DNA of 36,772 bases from Campylobacter sp. (GTDB lineage: Bacteria > Campylobacterota > Campylobacteria > Campylobacterales > Campylobacteraceae), in contig JALFKC010000070.1 of the NCBI GenBank assembly GCA_022775765.1, forward strand, positions 1-36,772. The letters run 5' to 3'. Below are positions 26,396 through 33,958 of the stretch, piece after piece. Below the pieces are notes generated by a model, which saw only the letters and a program-made list of their open reading frames with translations, ran no database searches and was not told where the DNA came from. Numbering within the stretch: position 1 is the first letter of the stretch; every line of letters starts with the position of its first letter. The position numbers and the translations under genes are program-made.

Positions 26396-26795
26396 CACTC
26401 TCTCCAATGCAGTATTTAAGTGCGTTTTCGCACTCTAAGTAGTAAATCATCCTAGCCTTATGGCTCTCAAAAGTGCCATCATTTTTTGGCTTTAAAGGCA
26501 TTTTAATATCGCACCTAATAGGGGTTAAAACCTCTTTATATACCACTTGTGCATTTTTTGCACCACAGCCGGTTAAAACTAGCAAACTCATAGCTAATGC
26601 TAAAATTCGCACGAATTTGGCGGATTTGTTTCGCCCTAAAACACCAAAAAACGACCTAATCATTCCAAACAGAATAGGCTTAATTTGTGCGAAATTTACT
26701 CTCTCAAGCGAGACGCCCTTTGTGGGCTTCGCAACGCAGAGAGAGTTAAATTTCGTGCAAAAGAAGTCATTTATGGGGAATTTAAAAAGTATCAT
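26382..26795 (-). CDS. o-spanin-like lipoprotein with in-frame palindromic insertion
   Basis: 137 residues. Residues 60-77 (KFVRILALAMSLLVLTGC) form a lipoprotein signal with lipobox LTGC and acylated C77; the mature part is about 60 residues with several cysteines. Its start at 26795 overlaps the upstream gene stop as ATGA with AAGGAG eight bases before, so it is coupled to the i-spanin. Residues about 13-62 are encoded by a 150-bp palindromic element (26609-26758) that lengthens the N-terminus without breaking the frame. Export may therefore use an internal start (M45 or M69) or be impaired. With the i-spanin it would fuse inner and outer membranes at lysis. Confidence 0.65.
   Translation of the reverse strand: MILFKFPINDFFCTKFNSLCVAKPTKGVSLERVNFAQIKPILFGMIRSFFGVLGRNKSAKFVRILALAMSLLVLTGCGAKNAQVVYKEVLTPIRCDIKMPLKPKNDGTFESHKARMIYYLECENALKYCIGESDDRK
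26609..26758. repeat. 150-bp palindromic element inside the o-spanin gene
   Basis: Outer ends GCACGAATTT (26609-26618) and AAATTTCGTGC (26748-26758) are inverted repeats. An inner pair, CGAAATTTACTCTCTC (26690-26705) and GAGAGAGTTAAATTTCG (26739-26755), pairs with a single-base gap, enclosing GCCC-TTTGT-GGGC. It is higher in GC than its surroundings. The length, a multiple of three, keeps the host frame open and encodes a stretch including VAKPTKGVSLERVNFAQIKP. It looks like a mobile or dispersed repeat; copy number cannot be judged here. Confidence 0.6.
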
Positions 26796-27115
26796 CTAAA
26801 AAGCTCCTTATAAGCTTTTAATTCACTCTCACAACTTTTATCCTTAACAAAGACTTTTTCAATCTTGCTTGTATTAGGGGGTTCAAAAGGTTTTTTGAGT
26901 TCTAAATTTTTTATTGCTGCATTTTGAGTTTGTAAAGTTTTATCACACTTCAAAAGCTCAAATTTGGAGTTTGCAATATCTAATTTAAGCGTTTGTATCT
27001 CACTATCTTTAGCATCTATTTTAGCAAAAAGATAGAGTAAATAAATAGCACTTATTACTAAAAGAGTAAAATTTAAAACACTTTTATATTTAAGTATGTA
27101 ATTTAAAAAACTCAT
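26792..27115 (-). CDS. i-spanin-like (Rz-like) protein
   Basis: 107 residues with an N-terminal membrane span (about 14-31), then a periplasmic coiled-coil with few aromatic residues (AKIDAKDSEIQTLKLDIANS), and Cys residues at the end of the coil and near the C-terminus. This type II topology with a following overlapping lipoprotein gene is the classic Rz/Rz1 pair. A GGAGT Shine-Dalgarno precedes the ATG. The overlap with the o-spanin start is four bases. Sequence similarity to known Rz is too low to use; the call rests on topology and place. Confidence 0.65.
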   Translation of the reverse strand: MSFLNYILKYKSVLNFTLLVISAIYLLYLFAKIDAKDSEIQTLKLDIANSKFELLKCDKTLQTQNAAIKNLELKKPFEPPNTSKIEKVFVKDKSCESELKAYKELFR

Positions 27116-27124
27116 TTTTTACTC

Positions 27125-27487
27125 CTACACAATATCTCTAAAAATTTTAAAACTAACACTTATCTCATAGCTATATAAAGCCCCATCAAAGCCAAGAGAG
27201 CTAACGCTAAAGCTTCCATTATCCAAAAGATGACTATCATATTTGATAAAATTTTCTCTAATGGTTTCAATTAGTGGTAAAACAGCTCTATTATCATCAT
27301 TTAGGCTTTTTGCCTGAACTAAGATTTTAAAGCTTACTAAATCAACTTGATAATTAATCTGTTCTAATGAGTCAAAGATAAGATAAACTCCACTTTGATT
27401 TGACTTTTTTGAGATCTCTATCATATTTGGAACTATCTTTTTAATCTCATTAAAAGCCTCTTTTAAATTCTTAATCCCGTTTTCCAT
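27125..27487 (-). CDS. tail terminator-like protein
   Basis: 120 residues, alpha/beta, with a pattern of helix (KNLKEAFNEIKKIVPN), strand (VYLIFDSLEQINYQVDLVSFKI), helix (VLPLIETIRENFI) and C-terminal strands (YSYEISVSFKIF). This order resembles gpU/Mu gp37-type tail terminator and completion proteins. The position after head-connector genes agrees. No specific motif is decisive. Confidence 0.45.
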   Translation of the reverse strand: MENGIKNLKEAFNEIKKIVPNMIEISKKSNQSGVYLIFDSLEQINYQVDLVSFKILVQAKSLNDDNRAVLPLIETIRENFIKYDSHLLDNGSFSVSSLGFDGALYSYEISVSFKIFRDIV

Positions 27488-27591
27488 CTCTACTCCGTTT
27501 ATATATATGCTTCAATCGGCTTCAAAACGCATTCAAAACCTTTCAAAGTTTTTAACTAATACCAAAACCTACCCAAAGTATAAAAAGCTTT

Positions 27592-27885
27592 TTAAACGCT
27601 TTCTATCTCATAGGTAGAAAATCCACCTAAATTTGAACTCTCATTTTTTACTAGCTGTTTAGTAGCTTCTTTTAAAAGTAGAGCGTCAGCTTCTGTTAGT
27701 GCTACTTTTAAAATAATCTTTAGCCTTATCAAAGCAAAGTCCATCACAGCCCATCTTGGACTTAAAGCTAAGTCTATAAAAGAAATTTGAGCCTTTACTT
27801 CAGCCAAAGCCTCTTTTGTAACTTCAGCTTCATTTAAAAGAGCCTCTTTTGCTACTATCTCAAAATCTTTTATAAACTTATCCAT
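27592..27885 (-). CDS. putative head-tail connector protein
   Basis: 97 residues, helical: acidic start, LSPRWAVMDFALIRLKIILK (42-61) and EADALLLKEATKQL (68-81). It lies two genes after the capsid, where adaptor or head-completion proteins are found. I do not recognise the family. It contains a near-copy of the 15-bp prophage word at 27637-27651 (14 of 15 identical). Confidence 0.4.
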   Translation of the reverse strand: MDKFIKDFEIVAKEALLNEAEVTKEALAEVKAQISFIDLALSPRWAVMDFALIRLKIILKVALTEADALLLKEATKQLVKNESSNLGGFSTYEIESV

Positions 27886-27896
27886 TTTTACTTCTC

Positions 27897-28031
27897 TTAT
27901 TTAACTGCTAGCTTAATCAGCCTTTTTGCTAGATAAATCTTAGCTATGACATCCTCAAGCTCAAAAATCTCACCCTCTTTTATAAAGTCGCCTTTTATAG
28001 CTAAATTAGTAAGTGCAATGTATCTTTTCAT
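27897..28031 (-). CDS. small capsid-linked protein, 44 residues
   Basis: MKRYIALTNLAIKGDFIKEG, then EIFELEDVIAKIYLAKRLIK and LAVK. The 'MKrYivl.pi...G...~~Gd~iel.~..A..Ll..g.I' layout is common in small phage proteins encoded right after the capsid gene (DUF7210-like as I recall). It starts one base after the capsid stop, with AAAAGG seven bases upstream inside the capsid gene. Function unknown; probably a head component or adaptor. Confidence 0.6.
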   Translation of the reverse strand: MKRYIALTNLAIKGDFIKEGEIFELEDVIAKIYLAKRLIKLAVK

Positions 28032-28032
28032 C

Positions 28033-28926
28033 TTAAGCCTTTTGCATCAAGCATACCCATTTTTTGATAGCTATCTCATAGTCGCAAAAGACATCAAAAA
28101 CATATTTTAAAGCTCTCTCTTCAGCGTCATACCATCTATTTCGCCTGATATCTAAAACAACGCCTAAAAGTAGATTTTTAAGTGGCGTTGCCATATAGCT
28201 TCCTTTTGGTATAAGGCTAGTCTCTTCCAAAGGAACTCCTAAGATTTTATTAGCCCCAGCTTCGATTAGATAAGATGGAGCATTTAGCTTACTTAACTCT
28301 TCGTTGTAATCGCTTACATCAGCAGGATTTATCAAAATCACAGTATCGCTTTTTGCATCCTCTGGCACAGCTTTAACTAAAGCTTTTAATCTATCACTTA
28401 TGGTTTCACTCTCTGCATAGGTTACTTTTGTAGTTTCACTGCTATCTTTTGCGATTTGTAGCCAACCTTTATGCAAGGTCTCAAATGTATTAGCATAGGT
28501 ATCACTGTTTCCAACAAAGCCTAAAAGTGCTAAGTCATTGCCAAAGGCTTTACTAAAAGTGTTAAATGTCTCTTCCTCAAATTTTGGATTGTGCTTATTT
28601 TCTTCTAGAGCGTCTTGTAAGATTCTAGCAAAGAGTTGCACGCTTTTAGCATCAAGTTTAGTTCCAACTAAACCTAGCTTCTTTCTTTGTTCTTCAGTTG
28701 GTTTATCGCCACTTGGAACTCTAACTAAAATTCCTTTTGCCACATCCCATGCATCTATTTCTTTGGTTAATCTTCCCATTTTTACAAGGTTTATCTTTTG
28801 TAAAAAAGAGCTATTATCTTTAACTACATCTATAAAGTTATGAGCCTGTTCTGGCGTTAGTGTGCCACTTAAGGTTGTATCAGTTGCACCCATACTTGCT
28901 TTTAAAATTTCACTTAATCCTGGCAT
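28033..28926 (-). CDS. major capsid protein, P2 gpN family
   Basis: 297 residues. The start LTPEQAHNFIDVVKDNSSFL ... INLVKMGRLTKEIDAWDVAKG and the end NLLLGVVLDIRRNRWYDAEE ... YEIAIKKWVCLMQKA fit the P2-family major capsid (HK97 fold); DIRRNRWYDAEERALKYV is typical of the C-terminal part. The start codon overlaps the end of the scaffold gene by one base. The protein forms the icosahedral shell. Confidence 0.82.
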   Translation of the reverse strand: MPGLSEILKASMGATDTTLSGTLTPEQAHNFIDVVKDNSSFLQKINLVKMGRLTKEIDAWDVAKGILVRVPSGDKPTEEQRKKLGLVGTKLDAKSVQLFARILQDALEENKHNPKFEEETFNTFSKAFGNDLALLGFVGNSDTYANTFETLHKGWLQIAKDSSETTKVTYAESETISDRLKALVKAVPEDAKSDTVILINPADVSDYNEELSKLNAPSYLIEAGANKILGVPLEETSLIPKGSYMATPLKNLLLGVVLDIRRNRWYDAEERALKYVFDVFCDYEIAIKKWVCLMQKA

Positions 28927-29663
28927 TATAAAACTCCTTTTGAAAATGTAATATCATCTTTCTTAACTTCTTTATCCTGTTTTGAAGAGTTTTTTAGCTC
29001 TTCAATGCTACTTTTAAGAGTTGCTATCTCATCTTTTAAAGCTTTAATCTCAGCTTTAAAATCTTCACTCTTATCCTCTTTTTTTACCTTATTTTCGCTC
29101 TCATCACTGCTTAAATTCTCATTTTTTACACTCTCACCCATCTTTGTCTCCTTTTTAAAATCTTTAAAAAAGCTAGTTAAACTCTCTTTAACTATCTCTG
29201 ATACACTCTTGATCTTAACAACTCCAGCCCCATACATAGAAAGTCCAGTTATCTCACCATTTTTTACCATCTCCTTTAAGTTTTCATCTTCAATCTTAAT
29301 GCCAACCGCCCACGCTCCAACTTCATCAAAAAACTCATCTTTGCTTTTTACTATCCAGCTTTCGCAAATAAAAGCGTCTGCTTCAAGCATATTGTGATTA
29401 ACATCAACTCTATACCCAGCCCCACCTTTCATAAACTCGAAAGCTGCTTTTTTTATCTCATCTTTATTAGCAAAATCTCCTTGAGCATCTACTTCGTCTG
29501 GAGCATAAACTATCCCATAAACAATGCCCTCTTCACTGCTTTTGGTGAAATTTACTCTTAAAAGCTCACTGAAATTTTCATTTTTATAGATGATAGTTTT
29601 ATTATTAGCCCCTTTGTGGACTAATGAGATGAGTTTTACTTGAAGATCTTTTATCTCAGCCAT
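28926..29663 (-). CDS. prohead protease/scaffold (XkdF-like)
   Basis: 245 residues. The N-terminal domain (about 45-145) fits the PBSX XkdF putative serine-protease family: EGIVYGIVYAPDEVDAQGDF, VDVNHN (87-92 area), ESWIVKSKD, GAWAVGIKIEDENLKE and NGEITGLSMYG. The C-terminal 80 residues are a charged coiled-coil (FKAEIKALKDEIATLKSSIE), as in scaffolds. It is likely to guide capsid assembly and be cleaved or lost. It contains an exact 15-bp prophage word at 29115-29129. It begins the minus-strand head unit, divergent from portal. Confidence 0.75.
   Translation of the reverse strand: MAEIKDLQVKLISLVHKGANNKTIIYKNENFSELLRVNFTKSSEEGIVYGIVYAPDEVDAQGDFANKDEIKKAAFEFMKGGAGYRVDVNHNMLEADAFICESWIVKSKDEFFDEVGAWAVGIKIEDENLKEMVKNGEITGLSMYGAGVVKIKSVSEIVKESLTSFFKDFKKETKMGESVKNENLSSDESENKVKKEDKSEDFKAEIKALKDEIATLKSSIEELKNSSKQDKEVKKDDITFSKGVL
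29115..29129 (-). repeat. copy of the 15-bp prophage word
   Basis: Exact GTAAAAAATGAGAAT on the minus strand within the scaffold gene, encoding VKNEN. Confidence 0.45.
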
Positions 29664-29721
29664 ATCACTCCTTTTTTAAAATCTTTTTAGACTAAAACTA
29701 AATCCTTTTAAACATTTCAAA

Positions 29722-29727
29722 AGTATA
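29722..29727 (-). promoter_or_regulatory. candidate -10 of the scaffold/capsid unit
   Basis: Minus-strand TATACT, predicting a start near 29715, about 50 bases from the centre of the dyad at 29748-29782. An AAGGAGT Shine-Dalgarno precedes the scaffold ATG. Confidence 0.45.
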
Positions 29728-29747
29728 TATATTTTTAAAAACAAAAG

Positions 29748-29782
29748 CTATCTAAATATCCATATATAGGCTATTTAGATAG
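29748..29782. promoter_or_regulatory. dyad operator between divergent packaging and head promoters
   Basis: CTATCTAAATA (29748-29758) and TATTTAGATAG (29772-29782): a perfect 11-bp inverted repeat with a 13-bp spacer that is itself nearly symmetric (TCCATATATAGGC). Its centre, near 29765, is about 48-50 bases upstream of both predicted starts, so one bound activator could serve both directions, as Ogr/Delta does near -55 in P2. Confidence 0.55.
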
Positions 29783-29800
29783 AAATTTTAAATTTTTTCG

Positions 29801-29806
29801 TATAAA
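29801..29806 (+). promoter_or_regulatory. candidate -10 of the portal/terminase unit
   Basis: TATAAA in TTCGTATAAAATG; predicted start near 29813, with a short leader holding AAAAAGGGG before the GTG at 29838. Confidence 0.45.
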
Positions 29807-29837
29807 ATGTTTTTAAAAATTAAAAAGGGGTTAAGAG

Positions 29838-30881
29838 GTGGAGTATATATTTTATAAATCATCTTCAAAACAAAAAATAGTAGAAAACGATTCAGTCATA
29901 AATAATATAATTGAGCCTTTTATTAGTTTTGATAGGCTATTAGATTTAAGCTATACAAATGTCTATCACAAAAGAGCCTTAAATCTAAAAGCTACTGTTT
30001 TATCAACTATAGATGAGACAAATTTAAATGAGTTTTTACCATCAAATATAAACGAAACTGAGTTTTTAAAAGGTTTTGTATATAATTTAGAGTTATTTGG
30101 AACTGCAGCTATTGAAAAAGCTGGAAAAATGCTATATCTTCTACCTACTCAAGAACTTAGGATTTCAAAAGATTATAAAATTTACCAAAAAACAAACTCT
30201 AAAATAACTCCACTAGATGGCTTTTATCTAAAATATCACAGCTCTAAGTCCCGCTATTATGGTGAGCCTGACTATTTAGATTGTATAAATGCTATCCTTT
30301 TAAACTCTAAAGCCGATACCTATAACAACACCTTTTTTGATAATGGTGCAAGACCTGATATAGCTATAATCTTTGAAAACTCAGAACCATCAAAAGAGCA
30401 AATTTCAGCTTTCAAAGAGTTTTTTAGCAAGGATTTTAAAGGGGTTAATAATGCTCATAAAGCCCTTCTTGTCTTTGGAAATAACGGCGTTAATGACTCT
30501 AATGCTAAAATAAGATTTGAAAAACTTGGTGGGGTAGATGATTTAAGTTTTAAAAAGCTTAAAAATGTAGTTAGAGATGAGATAGTTGCAGCTCATGGCG
30601 TGCCTCCGCGTTTAGTTGGAGTAGTGCAAGGAAATGGTCTTGGTGGAAGTGGTGAGCTAATGGGGCAACTTCATCAATTTAATGAGCTTGTCATAAAGCC
30701 TAAGATTGAGACAATTGAGTATTTTTTCAATGAAATTTTAGGCGTAAAACTAAGCTTAAAAGCTATTGATGTAACAAACTTTAAAGATGATAGCACAATT
30801 ATAACCTCTTTAGTTCAAAATGGCATAGTAAGCATTGATGAAGCAAGAGATTTGCTTGGTTGGCAAAAAAATATAGGCTAA
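29838..30881 (+). CDS. phage portal protein, PBSX/P2 gpQ family
   Basis: 347 residues, GTG start after AAAAAGGGG. Typical portal blocks are present: KRALNLKATVLSTI near the start, YYGEPDYLDCINAILLNSKA, TFFDNGARPDIAIIF, and HGVPPRLVGVVQGNGLGGSG followed by LHQFNELVIKPKIETIEYFF. The portal is the dodecameric ring through which DNA enters. It is on the plus strand with terminase, divergent from scaffold and capsid as in P2. Confidence 0.88.
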   Translation: MEYIFYKSSSKQKIVENDSVINNIIEPFISFDRLLDLSYTNVYHKRALNLKATVLSTIDETNLNEFLPSNINETEFLKGFVYNLELFGTAAIEKAGKMLYLLPTQELRISKDYKIYQKTNSKITPLDGFYLKYHSSKSRYYGEPDYLDCINAILLNSKADTYNNTFFDNGARPDIAIIFENSEPSKEQISAFKEFFSKDFKGVNNAHKALLVFGNNGVNDSNAKIRFEKLGGVDDLSFKKLKNVVRDEIVAAHGVPPRLVGVVQGNGLGGSGELMGQLHQFNELVIKPKIETIEYFFNEILGVKLSLKAIDVTNFKDDSTIITSLVQNGIVSIDEARDLLGWQKNIG

Positions 30882-30883
30882 AA

Positions 30884-32440
30884 ATGGCATACTCAAAAAA
30901 GACTAAAGATTTAATCTTAAATCTACTAAAATCAGGGCTAACTCAAAGCGAATTAGCTAAAGAGTATAAAATCAACCCTTCAACTATAAACCGCTGGGCT
31001 AAAGAGCTAAAAAATGAAGATGAAATTTTAACTATAGATAATATAAAATCTCAAATCAAAGAGCTAAGTAAAGGTAAGAGCTCTGATAGCAAAGCAAAGC
31101 AAATAGCAATGCTTAGTGCAAGTTTAGTTAGATTAGATGGTGAAAAAAAGAAAAAGGCTAAACCTAAACCAAAACCGCTTATTGCTATGAATGCTGACTA
31201 TGAGAGTTTAAAAGAAAAAGCATTAAAAGAGGGTGGGTTGTTTAACTATCAAAAAGAGTTTTTAAACGATAACTCTCAGTTTCGCATTGTTTTAAAAGCA
31301 AGGCAAATAGGCTTTTCTTATGTAAGTGGGCTAGATGCTCTTTTAGGAGCTGTTGCAGGTAGGGATCAGCTATTTTTAAGTGCTAGTGAAGAACAAGCTA
31401 GAATTTTAATGAACTATATGAGTGGTTGGGCTAAAAAACTGGGCATTTCTTTTATTAAAGATAGCGATTTTGAAAAGAGTTTAGAAAATGGTGCAGTCAT
31501 AAAAGTGATGGCTCATAACTTTAGAACCGTGCAAGGATTTAGCGGTGATATCTGGATGGATGAGTTTGCATGGTATCCAAACCAAAAGAGAATTTTTACC
31601 GTATTTGTTCCTACTATAGGTGCAATTAAAGGACGCTTAACTATCCTTTCAACCCCATTTGAAGAGCACTCTTTATTTCATGAGCTTTTTAGTGATGAGC
31701 TTAAATACTATGTCTTTAGCCGTCATAAAATCGATATCTATAAGGCGATGGAAGATGGACTAGAGTTTGACCTTGAGACGATGAAGTCTTTATTTGACGC
31801 TGATACTTGGGCTAGTTGCTATGAGTGCATTTTTATAGATGATGAGAGTGCATTAATGAGTATTGAGCTGATTAAGAGTTGCGTTGATTATAATTTCTCA
31901 TTTTTTACCCCAAAAAGCAAAGAGAGTTTATATCTTGGTTATGATATCGGTAGGATTAAGGATAGATCAGCCTTAGCTGGGATAATTACTAATAAAGATA
32001 AATTTGACCTTGCTATTTTAAACACTTACGCTAAGACTAAATTTAATGATCAGTATGATGAGATAAAAAATCATCTGTTAACTTATGAAAACTCGGTTTT
32101 AAATATAGATAAAACTGGAATTGGGCTAAATTTAGCTGAAAATTTATATGATGGCTTTGGCTCTCGCGTAAAGGGAGTATGGTTTAGTGCGGCTTCAAAA
32201 GAGCAGATGGCATTAAATCTAAAAAAACTCTTTGAAGATAAGAAAATTAGAATACCAAATGATCCTGTTTTAATCGCTGATATTCACTCAATCAAAAGAA
32301 GTGCTGGGGCTAAAAGCTTTAAGTATGATAGTCCTAGAAATGAAAACGGACACGCTGATAGGTTTTGGGCGCTAGCTTTGGCAGCTTTGCATATCCAAAG
32401 CGTAAAGGTGCTAAGAAGCGGTAAAGCAATTATTATTTAA
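30884..32440 (+). CDS. terminase large subunit (P2 gpP-like) with N-terminal HTH
   Basis: 518 residues from the ATG at 30884, two bases after the portal stop; an upstream TTG at 30860 would lie inside portal and is less likely. Residues about 16-40 (SGLTQSELAKEYKINPSTIN) form a helix-turn-helix for DNA recognition. The ATPase has a Walker A-like LKARQIGFS (137-145) and Walker B IWMDEF (223-228). The nuclease part begins LGYDIGRIKDRSALAG, with D354 as a probable metal ligand. The enzyme packages DNA into proheads. No separate small terminase gene is visible nearby. Confidence 0.87.
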   Translation: MAYSKKTKDLILNLLKSGLTQSELAKEYKINPSTINRWAKELKNEDEILTIDNIKSQIKELSKGKSSDSKAKQIAMLSASLVRLDGEKKKKAKPKPKPLIAMNADYESLKEKALKEGGLFNYQKEFLNDNSQFRIVLKARQIGFSYVSGLDALLGAVAGRDQLFLSASEEQARILMNYMSGWAKKLGISFIKDSDFEKSLENGAVIKVMAHNFRTVQGFSGDIWMDEFAWYPNQKRIFTVFVPTIGAIKGRLTILSTPFEEHSLFHELFSDELKYYVFSRHKIDIYKAMEDGLEFDLETMKSLFDADTWASCYECIFIDDESALMSIELIKSCVDYNFSFFTPKSKESLYLGYDIGRIKDRSALAGIITNKDKFDLAILNTYAKTKFNDQYDEIKNHLLTYENSVLNIDKTGIGLNLAENLYDGFGSRVKGVWFSAASKEQMALNLKKLFEDKKIRIPNDPVLIADIHSIKRSAGAKSFKYDSPRNENGHADRFWALALAALHIQSVKVLRSGKAIII

Positions 32441-32450
32441 AAAGCGAAAT

Positions 32451-32476
32451 TTTTACTCTTTTGTAAAATTCTTTTT
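32451..32476 (+). terminator. weak terminator after terminase
   Basis: TTTTAC (32451-32456), loop TCTTTT, GTAAAA (32463-32468), followed by TTCTTTTTT. It overlaps the 3' end of the convergent immunity-like gene. The stem is short and AT-rich. Confidence 0.35.
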
Positions 32477-32755
32477 TATGTAGTTTAAAGCGTCTATAAA
32501 AGAGCCTACGAATTTATGCTCTTTATGGTTAAACTCGCAAATTTCATTCATTAATGGGTCATTTTTAGCTAAGTTTAACACTTCATCTTTTACATCCATA
32601 TCAAACATTCCCATTATTTTATTTTTTTCTATGCAAAGGGTGGCAAATTTGTATTTTTCGTTTTCTTTTTTTGCATATTTGCCATTCCAAATATCATAAT
32701 TTTTAATGTTTATTTGCCACTCTATATCATTTCCACTAATTTCAAACTCTCTCAT
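32453..32755 (-). CDS. candidate immunity protein to the MuF-linked toxin
   Basis: 100 residues, acidic, single small alpha/beta domain (DIEWQINIKNYDIWNGKYAK start; FNHKEHKFVGSFIDALNYIK end). I place the start at the ATG at 32755, because it overlaps the preceding TGA as ATGA; an ATG 12 bases further upstream would have a poor Shine-Dalgarno. A small gene directly after and overlapping a MuF protein with an extra C-terminal nuclease-like domain is the position of immunity genes in polymorphic toxin systems. I recognise no named immunity family, so the role is inferred from context only. Confidence 0.55.
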   Translation of the reverse strand: MREFEISGNDIEWQINIKNYDIWNGKYAKKENEKYKFATLCIEKNKIMGMFDMDVKDEVLNLAKNDPLMNEICEFNHKEHKFVGSFIDALNYIKKNFTKE

Positions 32756-33918
32756 ATCTCCCACCATGCCTTTATAATTTCTTGTTCCAAGACAAAAGCG
32801 TTATCGCTAAAATAATCTTTTCTTTTTGGTTTAAAAACAGTTATAATTCTATTGCCGTCAAAAACAAAAAAATATCCGTTTTGACTGATTGCTACACTTC
32901 TGTTTTTCTCTCCCTTTTTAGGTGCTGTTTTGACAATTGAATTTAACCCTTTTATAATGCCTTGCTTTGTTATTTCTCCGCTTTTAAGTCTTTGCTTTAA
33001 ATTATGCTCTCCATCTACTGCCTTTAAGTCCAAAACTCTCTCAACTCCCATCTTATCGATATGTTTTATCACCTCTTTACTACCCAGCTCACTCGTCATA
33101 TTCATCTTTACGCCATCATATTCATATTCTTTGGCATAAACCGGAACTATCATAGTTCTGCAGTGGAAGTGGTATGGCGGTAAGCCAAAGTTTTTAGGTA
33201 GTTTATCGCTTCTTCCGTTGTATGCCTTGCTAGCCCAAATAGCGGCGTTTTTCTTTTCACTCATATTTTTTGCATTTAGTAGTTTTTTAGCCTGAGCGTC
33301 TAAATGCTCTACTGGTATAAGGCGTCCGTGCATACTTCTACAAATTTCACTGGTTCTACTATCCATTCTAGCTACAACTTTAAAGTATTTTACAGTCTGG
33401 CTTCTATCTAAAATGGCAGTTAAATTTCTATTTTGGTTAATGATATTATCAGCCACGCCTTCAAAGTAACTCTCACTTCCTTTTAGGGTAGAGTTTAATT
33501 CACTTTTTAATCTATCAGCTAAATCTTTTCTAGCTAGTTTTCCACTCATTACATCCTTAACTGCATTTTTTACTCTATCTTGCAGATTTGAGTTATACTC
33601 ATTTCTTAGCCAGTAAAAGCTATCATCGATTAGTTTTATAGCCTCTTCATCTAAATTATCAAAGCCAACTTTTACTCTGCTATCAAGTTTTTTGCGGTTT
33701 AGCTTAAAAGACACTGCAAGGCTTTCCTTATCTATTTTATGCTCTTTTATACCAAGAGTGGCTATTTTTGAGTTTAAAAGAGCTAAAAAACTCTTCTCAT
33801 CTAAACCAAAATTTTCATAAGCAAAAACTATCAGTTCGTTAAAGCTCTCTTTTATATCTTTAATGCAACTTATTGCAAATTTAGCCACTATCTCATCTAT
33901 AAACTCATCTAAACTCAT
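32752..33918 (-). CDS. MuF head morphogenesis protein with C-terminal BECR-like toxin domain
   Basis: 388 residues from the ATG at 33918, chosen because AAAAGG lies five bases before it; an ATG at 33981 would give 409 residues but lacks a Shine-Dalgarno and overlaps the previous gene. The MuF domain shows DSRTSEICRSMHGRLIPVEH (about 186-205) and GLPPYHFHCRTMIVPVY (about 245-261). After a linker, the last ~110 residues (GEHNLKQRLKSGEITKQGII with H305, then RSVAISQNGYFFVFDGNRII and TVFKP) fit the barnase/EndoU/colicin E5/RelE-like (BECR) nuclease pattern of MuF polymorphic toxins. The toxin would be injected or released with the virion; the downstream gene may protect the lysogen. Confidence 0.7.
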   Translation of the reverse strand: MSLDEFIDEIVAKFAISCIKDIKESFNELIVFAYENFGLDEKSFLALLNSKIATLGIKEHKIDKESLAVSFKLNRKKLDSRVKVGFDNLDEEAIKLIDDSFYWLRNEYNSNLQDRVKNAVKDVMSGKLARKDLADRLKSELNSTLKGSESYFEGVADNIINQNRNLTAILDRSQTVKYFKVVARMDSRTSEICRSMHGRLIPVEHLDAQAKKLLNAKNMSEKKNAAIWASKAYNGRSDKLPKNFGLPPYHFHCRTMIVPVYAKEYEYDGVKMNMTSELGSKEVIKHIDKMGVERVLDLKAVDGEHNLKQRLKSGEITKQGIIKGLNSIVKTAPKKGEKNRSVAISQNGYFFVFDGNRIITVFKPKRKDYFSDNAFVLEQEIIKAWWEI

Positions 33919-33958
33919 TTTAGCCTTTTTTTGCTTAATTAGACTTTTTAAGATACCA

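Noticed and set aside
27108-27122. Near copy of the 15-bp prophage word at the i-spanin start
   Set aside because: Only 13 of 15 bases match and it coincides with the Shine-Dalgarno and ATG, so similarity is probably incidental; not counted.
29005-29397. 130-codon plus-strand frame rich in Leu, Phe and Ser
   Set aside because: Shadow of the coiled-coil part of the scaffold gene; antisense of Glu/Lys-rich coding gives such Leu/Phe/Ser-rich products.
30860-30883. TTG start for terminase giving eight extra residues
   Set aside because: It lies within the portal gene and lacks a Shine-Dalgarno; the ATG at 30884 directly follows the portal stop.
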